Assembly (NCBI GenBank): GCA_002388885.1
Contig: DGNI01000038.1
Span: 6,613-35,923 of the forward strand
Reading direction: 5' to 3'
Origin: Parvularculaceae bacterium UBA4496
GTDB taxonomy: Bacteria; Pseudomonadota; Alphaproteobacteria; Caulobacterales; Parvularculaceae
DNA: 29,311 bases
Shown here piece by piece: positions 7,440-15,441 of the stretch. Both the position numbers and the translations under genes were made by a program. The notes below the pieces were generated by a model. It saw nothing but the letters and a program-made list of their open reading frames with translations. It did not search any database and was not told where the DNA came from. The stretch's first letter is position 1; every line of letters starts with the position of its first letter.

Positions 7440-8234
7440 ATGGAATCACTGTTGTCGCTGGAAAATATTTTCACCCTGATGATGCTCATTCTGCTGCAGG
7501 CGGTGCTGGGCTTTGACAATCTTCTTTATATCTCGATTGAGTCTGGTCGCGTTCGCGAAGAGCGCCAGAAATTCGTCCGCTGGCTGGGGATCAGCCTCGC
7601 CATCGTGTTGCGGCTGGTCTTGATGGTGGTTGTACTCGGGCTGATCGGCACGCTGACGCAGCCTCTTTTCGGGTTGCATGTCGATGGAGTTTTCGAGGCT
7701 TCATTTACGTTTCATTCGATTGTGTCGATCTTTGGCGGCGGTTTCATCATGTACACCGCGACAAAAGAGATCATGCATCTTCTGGCGGTCGATCATGTCG
7801 AGAATCTCGACAAGAAACATCAAAAGTCCGTGCCTGTGGCGATTGCAACGATCGTATTCATGAACCTGATTTTTTCCTTCGACTCGCTTTTATCAGCCAT
7901 CGCGCTGACGCACGTCGTCTGGGTGATTGCTACAGCGATTATTATCAGCGGCTTGATGATGATCGCGCTTGCCGATCAGGTTTCGGTGTTTTTGAAAAAG
8001 AACCGCATGTTCGAAGTGATCGGGCTTTTCATCCTGTTTATCGTCGGGGTGCTGTTGATCACCGAGGGCGGGCATCTCGCCCATATGGAGCTTTTCAACT
8101 TCAAGGTAGAGGCGATGTCGAAGGCCAGCTTCTACTTCGTCATCTTCGTGATGGTGATCGTCTCGCTGGTGCAGACGCGTTACCGCAACAAACTTGAAAA
8201 GCTGCGCGCGAAAGAACACGGGACAGCCGCATAA
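7440..8234 (+). CDS. TerC-family integral membrane protein
   Basis: A 264-residue polytopic membrane protein of the TerC family. Two internally related halves carry the characteristic acidic membrane motifs: GFDNLLYIS near residue 25 and FSFDSLLSAIALT near residue 145. These aspartates are conserved in the family, and about seven hydrophobic segments are visible. Characterised relatives (Alx, MntY/YkoY, TerC) are linked to manganese export, metal loading of exported enzymes or tellurite resistance; which one applies cannot be read from sequence. AGGAGG (7425-7430) nine bases before the ATG fixes the start, although the frame is open further upstream. I looked for a yybP-ykoY manganese riboswitch ahead of it and saw none. 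Confidence 0.88.
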   Translation: MESLLSLENIFTLMMLILLQAVLGFDNLLYISIESGRVREERQKFVRWLGISLAIVLRLVLMVVVLGLIGTLTQPLFGLHVDGVFEASFTFHSIVSIFGGGFIMYTATKEIMHLLAVDHVENLDKKHQKSVPVAIATIVFMNLIFSFDSLLSAIALTHVVWVIATAIIISGLMMIALADQVSVFLKKNRMFEVIGLFILFIVGVLLITEGGHLAHMELFNFKVEAMSKASFYFVIFVMVIVSLVQTRYRNKLEKLRAKEHGTAA

Positions 8235-8275
8235 CCGCGCTGGTTGACCTGACTTTTGAGAAAACTTGGCGCTGA

Positions 8276-8548
8276 TCAGTCCATCGGGCGGAAGATCAGC
8301 GTCAGCACCATGCCGATGACGCCGATGACGCCCCAGAGGGGCAGGCCCATAATCGTGCCGAGCGCCTGCGACACGCCGCCGGGAGAATTTTCAACAATGG
8401 CCGCGCCGTTGACGCCCATAAGCCCCAGGACGGACTCTGTAGTGCGCATCACCGGCTCACCGCTTTCGAGCGACGAAACGCCGTCGGCGCCCAACAATGC
8501 GATGGCGAGCGCCACCAGAACCCACGCAATAAACCGAAACGCCGCCAT
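8276..8548 (-). CDS. Small membrane protein of unknown function
   Basis: A 90-residue protein with an N-terminal hydrophobic segment (FIAWVLVALAIALLG), a polar middle (VSSLESGEPVMRTTESV) and a second hydrophobic segment near the C-terminus (GLPLWGVIGVIGMVLTLIF) ending RPMD. This two-helix layout resembles small conserved hypothetical membrane proteins found widely in alphaproteobacteria, but I cannot name a family. The ATG at 8548 directly precedes the hydrophobic segment. It is convergent with the TerC gene, stops 41 bases apart. The opposite-strand frame across it is Met/Thr/Pro-rich and is judged a shadow. Confidence 0.65.
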   Translation of the reverse strand: MAAFRFIAWVLVALAIALLGADGVSSLESGEPVMRTTESVLGLMGVNGAAIVENSPGGVSQALGTIMGLPLWGVIGVIGMVLTLIFRPMD

Positions 8549-8710
8549 ACCGGCCCCCTCGAATGGTTAACGCAATACTTGAAATTCGAGGATAACCCGC
8601 GGGCGCGCCGGCTGCAAATCCCTTGTGACCGGCAGGCCAGAAGGGAGCCAGAGCCAAGGATTAAACCTTGCGGCCTGCGCGCGCCCTTGGTATCTCCCGC
8701 CGTTCTGACG

Positions 8711-8771
8711 GAGGAGTCGGCCGAGTGGTCGAAGGCCGACCCGCTGCGTAAGCGGCAATATTAAAAGACTC
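8711..8771 (+). pseudogene. tRNA-Ser-like 5' half (pseudo-tRNA)
   Basis: The 18 bases at 8719-8736 (GGCCGAGTGGTCGAAGGC) are identical to the D-arm of the intact tRNA-Ser that begins 60 bases downstream of this match. Here they lie inside a perfect 7-bp hairpin (GTCGGCC 8716-8722 / GGCCGAC 8734-8740). A second hairpin CCGCT (8741-8745) / AGCGG (8751-8755) sits where an anticodon arm would be, but its loop has no serine anticodon. GAGTC (8714-8718) can pair with GACTC (8767-8771). No T-arm (GGTTCGAATCC) and no CCA follow. It looks like a decayed or partial tRNA-Ser copy, or a small structured RNA derived from one. Confidence 0.5.
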
Positions 8772-8795
8772 GTATCGCCGGCGTCAGGGGCGTGA

Positions 8796-8885
8796 GGACA
8801 GGTGGCCGAGTGGTCGAAGGCGCACGCTTGGAAAGCGTGTAGGCGGGTAACCGTCTCGAGGGTTCGAATCCCTCTCTGTCCGCCA
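8796..8885 (+). tRNA. tRNA-Ser (anticodon GGA)
   Basis: A complete 90-base class II tRNA. The acceptor stem is GGACAGG (8796-8802) with TCTGTCC (8875-8881). The D-arm is GCCGAGTGGTCGAAGGC. The anticodon stem is CACGC/GCGTG around TTGGAAA, giving anticodon GGA at 8830-8832. A long variable arm follows, then the T-arm GAGGG-TTCGAAT-CCCTC, discriminator G and encoded CCA (8883-8885). It reads UCC/UCU serine codons. The stop codon of the convergent regulator gene lies 12 bases beyond. Confidence 0.97.
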
Positions 8886-8896
8886 TTGGTTCCCTA

Positions 8897-10843
8897 TTAG
8901 CTTTTCAGATTCAACAACCCAAGCATTTCCGAAAATCGCGGGTCATTTCGTATTGGGTCATAGAGCGGATTGATTTTTAGGAAAATGACGCCACGCGCGC
9001 CGTCTTCAATTCCTTGCTCCAACCACTGAAAGGCTAAGTCGTTATCGCCAAGATTGGCGTAAATCTGAGCAATCAACGGTGCTGGCACATAGGAGTCGAG
9101 CGCAAGAAGGTCGCTTAGGATCGCGCGGGCGTCTTCCTCTCGCCCTGCACGCGCAAAAGCGACCGCAAGATCGGATTGGGCTACCGCCTGACTCTCCATG
9201 AGACGTGCCGCATTTGAAAAAGACTCGATTGCTTGGTTATTCCGTCCCAATAAAAGCTGCGCCCGGCCGAGCACTCTGTATCCGTCCGCAAATCCGTCGT
9301 CCACCGACACAACTGCGCCCGCTTCGCGCAATGCTTCATCATAGCGTCGCGCATTGAAATAGGCCCAGGCGAGATTATTTCGAATTGCGATGTCTCTATT
9401 GATACCGATATCGCCTGCACTGGTATCGAGCAGCATTCGAAAGATGCCGATCGCCGCATCATGATTGCCCGTGATCGAGTTTGTCAAAGCGTAACCGAGC
9501 GGTGGTGTTCCCGACAGCTCGTAAGCGCGTTCGTAAGCGGCGATCGCGCCCGGCCAGTCCCGGTCATCCCAGGCAAGCACGTCGCCGTAAATCGACAACG
9601 CCGCCGCCCGCGTTACGGGGTTTGACGCTGAAACACCGTAGACTAATGAAGCCTTTATTTTTGGAACGGCTTCATTCGGCTTCATCCATCCGTAGTGAGT
9701 GCCTGCGAAATAATATGCCCGGCCCATGGCAAGCCGCGCTTCTGCAAACTCAGGATCGAGTTCAACCGCGCGTTCGAAAAATTCTATGGACCGGCGGTTA
9801 CCTTCAGGCGTCCATTTGCGTAGTTCATGACTGCCGATGAGGTAGTGTTCATAGGCGCTGAAATTTTTCGTCGGCAGCGTCGTCAAGAGATCGCGCTCAG
9901 CGTCGCTGATTTCACTAGCCAGCGCGTCGGCAATGTTGATGGCGATGTCCTGTTGGATCGCCAGTATGTCTTCGGTTTGCCGATCATAGGTCGATGACCA
10001 TAAGTGTGCGCCATCCGCCGCCGAAATGAGCTGAGCCGTAACGCGCAGCTTTTCTCCGTCCTGTCGGATGCTGCCTTCAAGGATGTTTGCGACGCCTAGC
10101 TGATTGGCGATTTCCATTATGGGGGCTGTGCTGTCGCGGAACTGAAAGGAGTCCGTCCGTGCCGCCACTTTCAGAGAATCAACCTGTGAAAGCGCATGTA
10201 GAATTTCTTCGGCCAGCCCATCCGAAAAATAAGCGTTATCGGGATCAGCGCTCATATTCGCAAAAGGCAATACGGCGATGGAGTGCGGGCCGGCGTCTAT
10301 GGCGGACATGTCAACAGCTGGAACGACAGCCGGTTGGCGCAACATTGTAACTGCGCCAATAATGACAATCCCTGCAGCCAGAATACCGGTCAGCGCGCCA
10401 TAACGGGCAAAACTTGCAAGTGCGCCGGAGCGCTGCGGCGCACTCATCACTTCGTTGCCGTGCAGCGGCGCCTGATCCGCCGTGGCGGGTATGTTATCCT
10501 CGCGCTCTACAGGCGCGCAGAGCCTGTATCCGTGTTTCGGCACGGTTTGAATCAGTTTGCGGTTTTCATGCACATCGCTAAGAGCTCGCCTGAGCAGGGA
10601 TATTGCGTTATTGAGCGATTGATCCGCGCCGGGCGCGCCGCCCCATACAGCGTCGATCAGGTCCTGACGCCGCACGGTTTCGCCCTGCCTCTGGGCCAAG
10701 GTAATGAGAAGCGCCATAACGCGCGGCTCCACCTCGGCTGCGGACTTGTCCGTTTCAATCATGCGCGCTGTCGGATCGATTCGGCGCCCGCCAATAATGA
10801 AGGGCTGATCCCATTCCGGCTCCCATAAGCGGACATTTGACAT
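8897..10843 (-). CDS. Membrane-anchored winged-helix regulator with periplasmic TPR domain (CadC/ToxR-like)
   Basis: A 648-residue one-component regulator. Residues about 15-112 form an OmpR/CadC-type winged helix (EVEPRVMALLITLAQRQG, DLIDAVWGG, SLNNAISLLRRAL, IQTVPKHGYRL). One membrane helix follows at about 148-168. Beyond it, on the periplasmic side by the usual CadC topology, comes a TolB/FlgO-like module seen in many such regulators (SIAVLPFANMSAD, YFSDGLAEEIL, FQFRDS, YILEGSIR-type segment, LWSSTYDR), then TPR-like helical pairs to the end (residues about 340-640). It would sense an envelope signal and bind DNA directly. It is divergent from seven exported-protein genes across a 361-base gap and is the obvious candidate to control them; that is inference. 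Confidence 0.85.
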   Translation of the reverse strand: MSNVRLWEPEWDQPFIIGGRRIDPTARMIETDKSAAEVEPRVMALLITLAQRQGETVRRQDLIDAVWGGAPGADQSLNNAISLLRRALSDVHENRKLIQTVPKHGYRLCAPVEREDNIPATADQAPLHGNEVMSAPQRSGALASFARYGALTGILAAGIVIIGAVTMLRQPAVVPAVDMSAIDAGPHSIAVLPFANMSADPDNAYFSDGLAEEILHALSQVDSLKVAARTDSFQFRDSTAPIMEIANQLGVANILEGSIRQDGEKLRVTAQLISAADGAHLWSSTYDRQTEDILAIQQDIAINIADALASEISDAERDLLTTLPTKNFSAYEHYLIGSHELRKWTPEGNRRSIEFFERAVELDPEFAEARLAMGRAYYFAGTHYGWMKPNEAVPKIKASLVYGVSASNPVTRAAALSIYGDVLAWDDRDWPGAIAAYERAYELSGTPPLGYALTNSITGNHDAAIGIFRMLLDTSAGDIGINRDIAIRNNLAWAYFNARRYDEALREAGAVVSVDDGFADGYRVLGRAQLLLGRNNQAIESFSNAARLMESQAVAQSDLAVAFARAGREEDARAILSDLLALDSYVPAPLIAQIYANLGDNDLAFQWLEQGIEDGARGVIFLKINPLYDPIRNDPRFSEMLGLLNLKS

Positions 10844-11204
10844 TGGCTTTACTCGCCATGACCCGGCCGCACCGTCGCGCCGGAAATTTCACGCAAACGC
10901 TCTAGCGAGGCCGGTTCGACCGGGCGCCGCCGGCGCGCCAGCGTTGCGTTCAGCATTAATGCGCCTGCCGGCTGATAAATCAATGCGCGCGCAAGCGTTC
11001 CGGAAAGCGGGCCTGAGCTTTTCTTAAGCTTTCTTCCGCTGAAATTATGTTTTCTTTCAATACCTTACTGTCTCCAAGCGATACCATTTCCAACACAAAG
11101 GCGATCCTTGACGTTACGCGCGGACCGGGTTTCGGCGCGTCTTGCGGGCCAGCCTCGCGCCTGGAACGCCGCCAGCGGCGAGGCAAGACAAACAGAGGTG
11201 ACAA
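10844..11204. promoter_or_regulatory. Divergent intergenic region between regulator and exported-protein operon
   Basis: This 361-base stretch should hold the promoters of both divergent units. No confident gene is seen. A minus-strand frame ending at 10980 reads protein-like over its last 35 residues (MVSLGDSKVLKENIISAEES... ending ERLRAH), but it lacks a ribosome site and its upstream part lies across the neighbouring gene, so I do not call it. A symmetrical nested inverted repeat at 11006-11040 is listed separately. The ribosome site AGAGGTGA for the first plus-strand gene is at about 11193-11200. Confidence 0.5.
11006..11040. repeat. Nested inverted repeat in the divergent promoter region
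   Basis: AGCGG (11006-11010), AGCTT (11016-11020), AAGCT (11026-11030) and CCGCT (11036-11040) are each separated by exactly five bases. The inner pair and the outer pair are perfect complements. The even spacing could mark a dimer operator for the adjacent winged-helix regulator, or a cruciform; it may also be chance. Confidence 0.35.
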
Positions 11205-11930
11205 ATGAGACGACATTTCCTGCGAAAACTCGCCGCGAGCATGATAGCGCCGGTCATCTTTTTCGCACTTTGGACGCCGGTAGCGTTCGCTGAGAAGAGG
11301 CCAATCCTGGCGGGCGACGAAGATCTCAAATCCTGGATTAGCGAGATGCAGGCGGAAATCCTGTTCGACGTACATTTGGAACGTGCGGAAGCGCTTGGCG
11401 ACAAGGCTATAAAACGTGCGGAACAGATATGGGGCGAAATGGACGACAGCAACGCCTACCATCATCAGTACGTCATTTTTCACACTCTCTTGGCGACAAT
11501 CAATCTGCGGCGCGACCAACAGAATATCGACAAAAATGCGCTGACGACCTCACTGACTTCAGCAATGGAGGGGCAAGCGATTCTCAGCAGCGCTGACGTG
11601 CTGACGCGAGATGAGGAAAACATAACCAAAATCCTTGTCGATGTGACCCGCGCGCGAATTGAGTGCCGTTTCGGCGGCGCTAAAGAGAAGAACAGGGCTT
11701 ACGGCTCGGCTATCAAGAAACTGAAAAAATTAGACAGAGCAGCGATCGACCGAGGGCTGACGTTGTTGATCGCGTATAAAGAAGGCGACGGCAAGTATGA
11801 GAACTTAACGCCGGATGAAAGGGGCATCATGGAATTAAACGACATGATTGTTGATGCCGCGTTGGAACAGATCCAGCAAGAAGGCGTCATCGCGCATATC
11901 GAAGGACAACGGGATTATTGCACGTCATGA
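11205..11930 (+). CDS. Exported helical protein, unknown family (paralogue 1 of 3)
   Basis: A 241-residue protein with a clear signal peptide (MRRHFLRKLAASMIAPVIFF..., cleavage expected after AFA, about residue 29). I do not recognise a family. The mature part appears mostly alpha-helical and shares a pattern with the next two gene products: ILAGDEDLKSWISEMQAEILF after the signal peptide, R-A-x-x-x-W-G (RAEQIWG, about 71-77), a middle RARIEC (C154) and the tail EGQRDYCTS (C239). Segments such as AYGSAIKKLKKLD resemble TPR helices. The two cysteines could form a disulfide in the periplasm. A ribosome site (GAGGTGA) precedes the ATG. It is the first gene of the operon divergent from the winged-helix/TPR regulator. 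Confidence 0.8.
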   Translation: MRRHFLRKLAASMIAPVIFFALWTPVAFAEKRPILAGDEDLKSWISEMQAEILFDVHLERAEALGDKAIKRAEQIWGEMDDSNAYHHQYVIFHTLLATINLRRDQQNIDKNALTTSLTSAMEGQAILSSADVLTRDEENITKILVDVTRARIECRFGGAKEKNRAYGSAIKKLKKLDRAAIDRGLTLLIAYKEGDGKYENLTPDERGIMELNDMIVDAALEQIQQEGVIAHIEGQRDYCTS

Positions 11931-11974
11931 CGGGATAGAAATCCGTGTTCGGTACTTAGCGGGGAGAAAAGCAT

Positions 11975-12703
11975 ATGAAAAAGTGCACAATAAGAAAAAT
12001 CACTGCGGCGATCCTGACGCCAATATTGCTAATGGCTGTTCCTGCGCCGACCGCATTTGCTGCTGAAAAATCAATCCTGAGCGGCGATGCCGATATTGAA
12101 GCTTTGGTGCGTGAAGTGCAGGCGCAAACCCTGTTCTTTGCGGCGCCCACCTTAGCCGACATGAACGCCAACGAAGCAGTTATCAGGGCGAGGGAGAAGT
12201 GGGAAGGCAATAACAAATGGGCGTTCCGCTATGTGTTATACCACGGCGTTTTAGCTCAGACAAACCGGGCTTTTGACGGCTATGTGGATGTAAATAGCCA
12301 ACCCGATAGTTTTCCGAATAAAGAAAAATTCGCCAATCAGTTTTTTGAACAAATGTTTTCCGGGTTGCAGCAGATCGCCCCAATGCTGAACTCATTTGAA
12401 AAAGTGAATGAGTTGTCGCATGACGAAAAGGAGATGGCGGAAATTCTCAGCCTGGCCACACGCGGACGTATTTTCTGCTACATGTCTATGTTCTCGAATA
12501 CGCCCGAGAATTATACCGGGATAGGCGCCGAGGCGTATCGAGAAGCGATTTCGGTGCTTAGAGAAACCGGCCCGCAAAACATCGTCAATATCGTCCAGGG
12601 CATGGAGCTGGCCGAATTCGACGGCGGCAATGAAGACGCTTTCGCCAAGCCGGGCATAGTCAAGAAACTCGAAAATCAACGGGATCTCATATGCGGCGCA
12701 TAG
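11975..12703 (+). CDS. Exported helical protein, unknown family (paralogue 2 of 3)
   Basis: A 242-residue secreted protein with signal peptide MKKCTIRKITAAILTPILLM and a predicted AFA-A cleavage at about residue 29. It is clearly related to the preceding product: ILSGDADIEALVREVQAQTLF (residues 34-54) matches ILAGDEDLKSWISEMQAEILF, RAREKW matches RAEQIW, GRIFC (C168) matches ARIEC, and KLENQRDLIC (C240) matches HIEGQRDYC. The two mature-part cysteines occupy the same places as in paralogue 1. A longer insertion (DVNSQPDSFPNKEK) sits in the middle. The ribosome site GGGGAGA lies about 9 bases before the ATG. The 44-base gap to the gene before fits one operon. The function is unknown. Confidence 0.8.
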   Translation: MKKCTIRKITAAILTPILLMAVPAPTAFAAEKSILSGDADIEALVREVQAQTLFFAAPTLADMNANEAVIRAREKWEGNNKWAFRYVLYHGVLAQTNRAFDGYVDVNSQPDSFPNKEKFANQFFEQMFSGLQQIAPMLNSFEKVNELSHDEKEMAEILSLATRGRIFCYMSMFSNTPENYTGIGAEAYREAISVLRETGPQNIVNIVQGMELAEFDGGNEDAFAKPGIVKKLENQRDLICGA

Positions 12704-12748
12704 AGGTTTGCCGCGTATTCGTCGCGCCCATGACAGGAATTGCTTTAA

Positions 12749-13462
12749 ATGAAAATACAGTTGCGAAAATTGGCGGCTATGTTCGCAACGCCGCTTTGCT
12801 TTTATGTGTTGCCGCCCGATTTCTCCACACACGCTGCGCAATCAGCATCAAGCGGTTCAACGATGCGGTTCGCCTATGATCGCGACGAAAAAATCGGACG
12901 CTGGATGGACGAGCTGGAACACCACATCGTCTTTCATTATCTCGATAATGAGGCCCTCAGGGAACGGAACCTTCTCAGCCGCGGAAAACTTATTGACTAT
13001 TCGGCATATTCGAACCGGGCCGAGAAAATGGTGAAACGCGCCCGAAAACAGTGGGGCGATAGCGACCGGGAAACGATTTATGTCATGGGCGTTGCGCTTC
13101 TGGTTTTCATTAATTACCGGCTCAAGATCTCTGACATCTCGACCGTCGAGGCGCGCGAGCTTGTTACAGACGCGTTAATCGCGCCGCCGCGGGAAGTTTT
13201 TTACGCCCAGCCGCATGCGGAATATCTGGCTTGGAAGCTGTCCGCTTTACATGATTTAACCGCCGCGCGCATCGAGCGCTTTGCTTATAACAACGCTCGC
13301 GCCCGTGAATATTACAACAGCGCGATCACAAAGTTCCGCAAGCTCGGCGATATGAGTCTGACCGACAGCCTCGAAATTATCGACGTCATTCTGACGGAAA
13401 TGAGCGGCGAAATGGAGGCGAACAGGTCCTGCTTTGATGAGGGCAGATTCTGCAATGATTGA
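12749..13462 (+). CDS. Exported helical protein, unknown family (paralogue 3 of 3)
   Basis: A 237-residue protein with an N-terminal hydrophobic segment (MKIQLRKLAAMFATPLCFYV) that reads as a signal peptide, cleavage probably near residue 30. It is the most diverged member of the trio: IGRWMDELEHHIVFHYL stands for the first block, RARKQWG (97-103) for the W-G block, and LTAARIERFA for the middle block but without its cysteine. Instead it has two cysteines close together at the tail (SCFDEGRFC, C228 and C235). The segment AREYYNSAITKFRKLG is TPR-like. The spacing is 45 bases from paralogue 2 and 53 bases to the next gene. The function is unknown. Confidence 0.77.
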   Translation: MKIQLRKLAAMFATPLCFYVLPPDFSTHAAQSASSGSTMRFAYDRDEKIGRWMDELEHHIVFHYLDNEALRERNLLSRGKLIDYSAYSNRAEKMVKRARKQWGDSDRETIYVMGVALLVFINYRLKISDISTVEARELVTDALIAPPREVFYAQPHAEYLAWKLSALHDLTAARIERFAYNNARAREYYNSAITKFRKLGDMSLTDSLEIIDVILTEMSGEMEANRSCFDEGRFCND

Positions 13463-13515
13463 GCAAATGCAAGCATGCGGTTTTCAAGCGTTCGGATGAA
13501 GAAGGAGCCACAGTC

Positions 13516-14133
13516 ATGAAGTTGACGCTGGCGACATTGGCCTCAAGAGCAAGGCTCCGGTTTCTCGGTGTTACGGGAGGTCTTGCGATATGCGCCGCCG
13601 CCGCCGCTCAATCGGCGGTCTGGACAGATGGCGCAATCGCCAGCCTGTTTCCTCCGCCGATTGAAGGATGGACGGCCGATGATATCGCTATCGAAGAACG
13701 CGACACCATCACAAGCGGATTTGAATCGTTCGCCGGCGCCGCGCTTGCGGAAACGGCAAGCGCCGGCGTCAGCATTCGTTTAAATGTGAAGCAGCGCTAT
13801 TCTTTCGGCGATAAAGCAATCTCAATTACCATAGACACGGAAGACATCGACAGCGCGGCGACCGTGGATGTCATCACGGCGGCTTTTGAGACAGACGCCG
13901 CGACGCGTAAGAAGCTGGAAAGCGACGGCGTGTCGGTGATCGATCATGACGGAATCACTGGCATTTCGATGAAATCGGGAAACGAAGCGGCGCGCGCGTT
14001 CAATATTGGATCGGCTGGCGTTGTCTCGCTGGAATGCGCCTATGCGGGCTGCGGCGCCGATCTCGATTTGATGCTTGACCAGATGAATTTCGCCGCTGTC
14101 ACCGAATTCGTAGTCTTTGATCATCGCCGATGA
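13516..14133 (+). CDS. Exported protein of unknown function
   Basis: A 205-residue protein with an N-terminal signal peptide of Ala-rich type (ending about AAAAAQSA, residue 34). The ATG at 13516 is chosen over a TTG at 13459 because AAGGAG (13502-13507) precedes it and it starts the signal sequence. After LFPPPIEGWTADD come beta-like strands (GVSIRLNVKQRYSFGDKAISITIDT). A block follows: RKKLESDGVSVIDHDGITG, then GNEAARAFNI, GVVSLEC and LDQMNFAAV. This second block parallels the C-terminal part of the next gene product. The CAYAGC pair may form a disulfide. I recall similar exported hypothetical proteins with a PPP-x-GW start in alphaproteobacteria but cannot name a family. Confidence 0.72.
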   Translation: MKLTLATLASRARLRFLGVTGGLAICAAAAAQSAVWTDGAIASLFPPPIEGWTADDIAIEERDTITSGFESFAGAALAETASAGVSIRLNVKQRYSFGDKAISITIDTEDIDSAATVDVITAAFETDAATRKKLESDGVSVIDHDGITGISMKSGNEAARAFNIGSAGVVSLECAYAGCGADLDLMLDQMNFAAVTEFVVFDHRR

Positions 14134-14162
14134 ATATGCGGCGCATAAAGGAGCATTCGACC

Positions 14163-15398
14163 ATGATATACATAGCGACGGCGATTGCTGTTTTCATGTT
14201 TGCTGCAAACGCCGCCTTCGCGCAGGACGATCCTATTATGGAACGCTACGAGGCTGGCGACGGACTAAACGCGCGCAACGCGTGGGAGCTCATGGCGTCA
14301 GCGGGCGATTACAACGCGCAGGTCACGCTTGGCTGGCTTTATAGCGGCGCGATGGATCCAAAGGGCGTTGAGATCAACCTCGAAACAGCGCGATACTGGA
14401 TGGAGCAAGCAGTCGCCCAGCGCGATCTCGCGCTTGCAGACGGCCTTGACGGTGCGCTTCTTGTTTTCGCTGGAGAACTCGATAGCGGCGAGATGGAAAG
14501 CGTTGTCGGCAACATCGACGCGAACGAACTCGCCGCATGGTATTTTCTCGCCGCTGATCTTGGCAGTGCCGAAGCAGGTACGCGACTCGGGCAAATTTTT
14601 GATGCGCGCGGCCAAGGATTGGCGCCCGATCTCGCTCGTGCTCTGGAATGGTATGAATGGGCCGCGCCTGCCTCGCCCATCGCCTTAATCGAGGCGGCGG
14701 CGATTCACTTGAAAGCAGGGCGCGTAAATCGCGCGCTTTACTGGCTTGATCACGCCTGGGTGATGAACGAACGCGGCGTTGAAAATTTTTGGGGAAGCGA
14801 CCCATACGACGACGGGCAGGGATACAGTTTCGCCGCCGTCGCAGACAAGTTGCGCCTGGGCGCCTATAATGCGTTCTTTCCCAACTGCCTGCCGGGATGG
14901 AAAAGCCTCGGCCTTGAGCATCTCATGTATACGCAATCGGAAGGCGACGCTGTCGTCCTGCGCGACGACGACGAGATTCGGTATCCGATAAGTCTCGGCG
15001 TCATCTGCACAAACGACGCGACGGGCGCGACGGCGGGGCTCGTGATCAAACTGCACTTCGCCGATAATGCTGCAGATGGGCGCAATCTGCTCGAAAAGTA
15101 TGACACGCTTGACGCTGCGGGACGCCGCAATGCTCGCGCAACGGGCGTTGATGTTGAAGACATCGCGGGCTACCGGGTGATGGGGGGCGGCGAGGAATCG
15201 CATTATTTCTATCGGGCCATTCTCGATGGCGGAATAGTCGTTGTTTCCAAAATTCTCGATTCGTCTGGCGATGCGCAAACCGACCGCAAGATCGCGCTCG
15301 ACTATCTGCGCGCGGTGGACTTTGAAAAAATCGTCGAGGGAACGCGCGGACACGGCGTATTCAAACTCGCAGAAGACGGCGGGACCGTGAAACCTTGA
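14163..15398 (+). CDS. Exported Sel1-repeat protein with extra C-terminal domain
   Basis: A 411-residue exported protein. The ATG at 14163 begins a signal peptide (MIYIATAIAVFMFAANAAFA) and has AAAGGAG about 10 bases upstream; an upstream ATG at 14130 is less good. The N-terminal half (about 30-210) holds degenerate Sel1-like repeats (NAQVTLGWLYSG, ETARYWMEQAVA, AGTRLGQIFDARGQG, LARALEWYEWAA), which form alpha-solenoids for protein contacts. The C-terminal half (about 240-400) is different. It includes ISLGVICTNDA, RRNARATGVDVEDIAGYRVM, HYFYRAILDGGIVVVSK and ALDYLRAVDFEKI, and it matches in order the second half of the preceding protein. Two cysteines (PNCLPGW, GVICTN) may pair. The gene is separated from its neighbours by 29 and 43 bases. 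Confidence 0.75.
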   Translation: MIYIATAIAVFMFAANAAFAQDDPIMERYEAGDGLNARNAWELMASAGDYNAQVTLGWLYSGAMDPKGVEINLETARYWMEQAVAQRDLALADGLDGALLVFAGELDSGEMESVVGNIDANELAAWYFLAADLGSAEAGTRLGQIFDARGQGLAPDLARALEWYEWAAPASPIALIEAAAIHLKAGRVNRALYWLDHAWVMNERGVENFWGSDPYDDGQGYSFAAVADKLRLGAYNAFFPNCLPGWKSLGLEHLMYTQSEGDAVVLRDDDEIRYPISLGVICTNDATGATAGLVIKLHFADNAADGRNLLEKYDTLDAAGRRNARATGVDVEDIAGYRVMGGGEESHYFYRAILDGGIVVVSKILDSSGDAQTDRKIALDYLRAVDFEKIVEGTRGHGVFKLAEDGGTVKP

Positions 15399-15441
15399 AG
15401 CCTGTACAACAAAGATTTCCTGTGCGCAAAGGAGAGTGACA

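Noticed and set aside
8256..8570. Plus-strand frame of 104 codons opposite the small membrane protein gene
   Set aside because: Met/Thr/Pro-rich product without hydrophobic or domain pattern; the minus-strand frame has a coherent two-helix membrane layout.
10980..11519. Minus-strand frame of 179 codons between and across the divergent genes
   Set aside because: Most of it is antisense to a signal-peptide gene with paralogues. The last 35 codons look protein-like but have no ribosome site, so it was described only in the intergenic entry.
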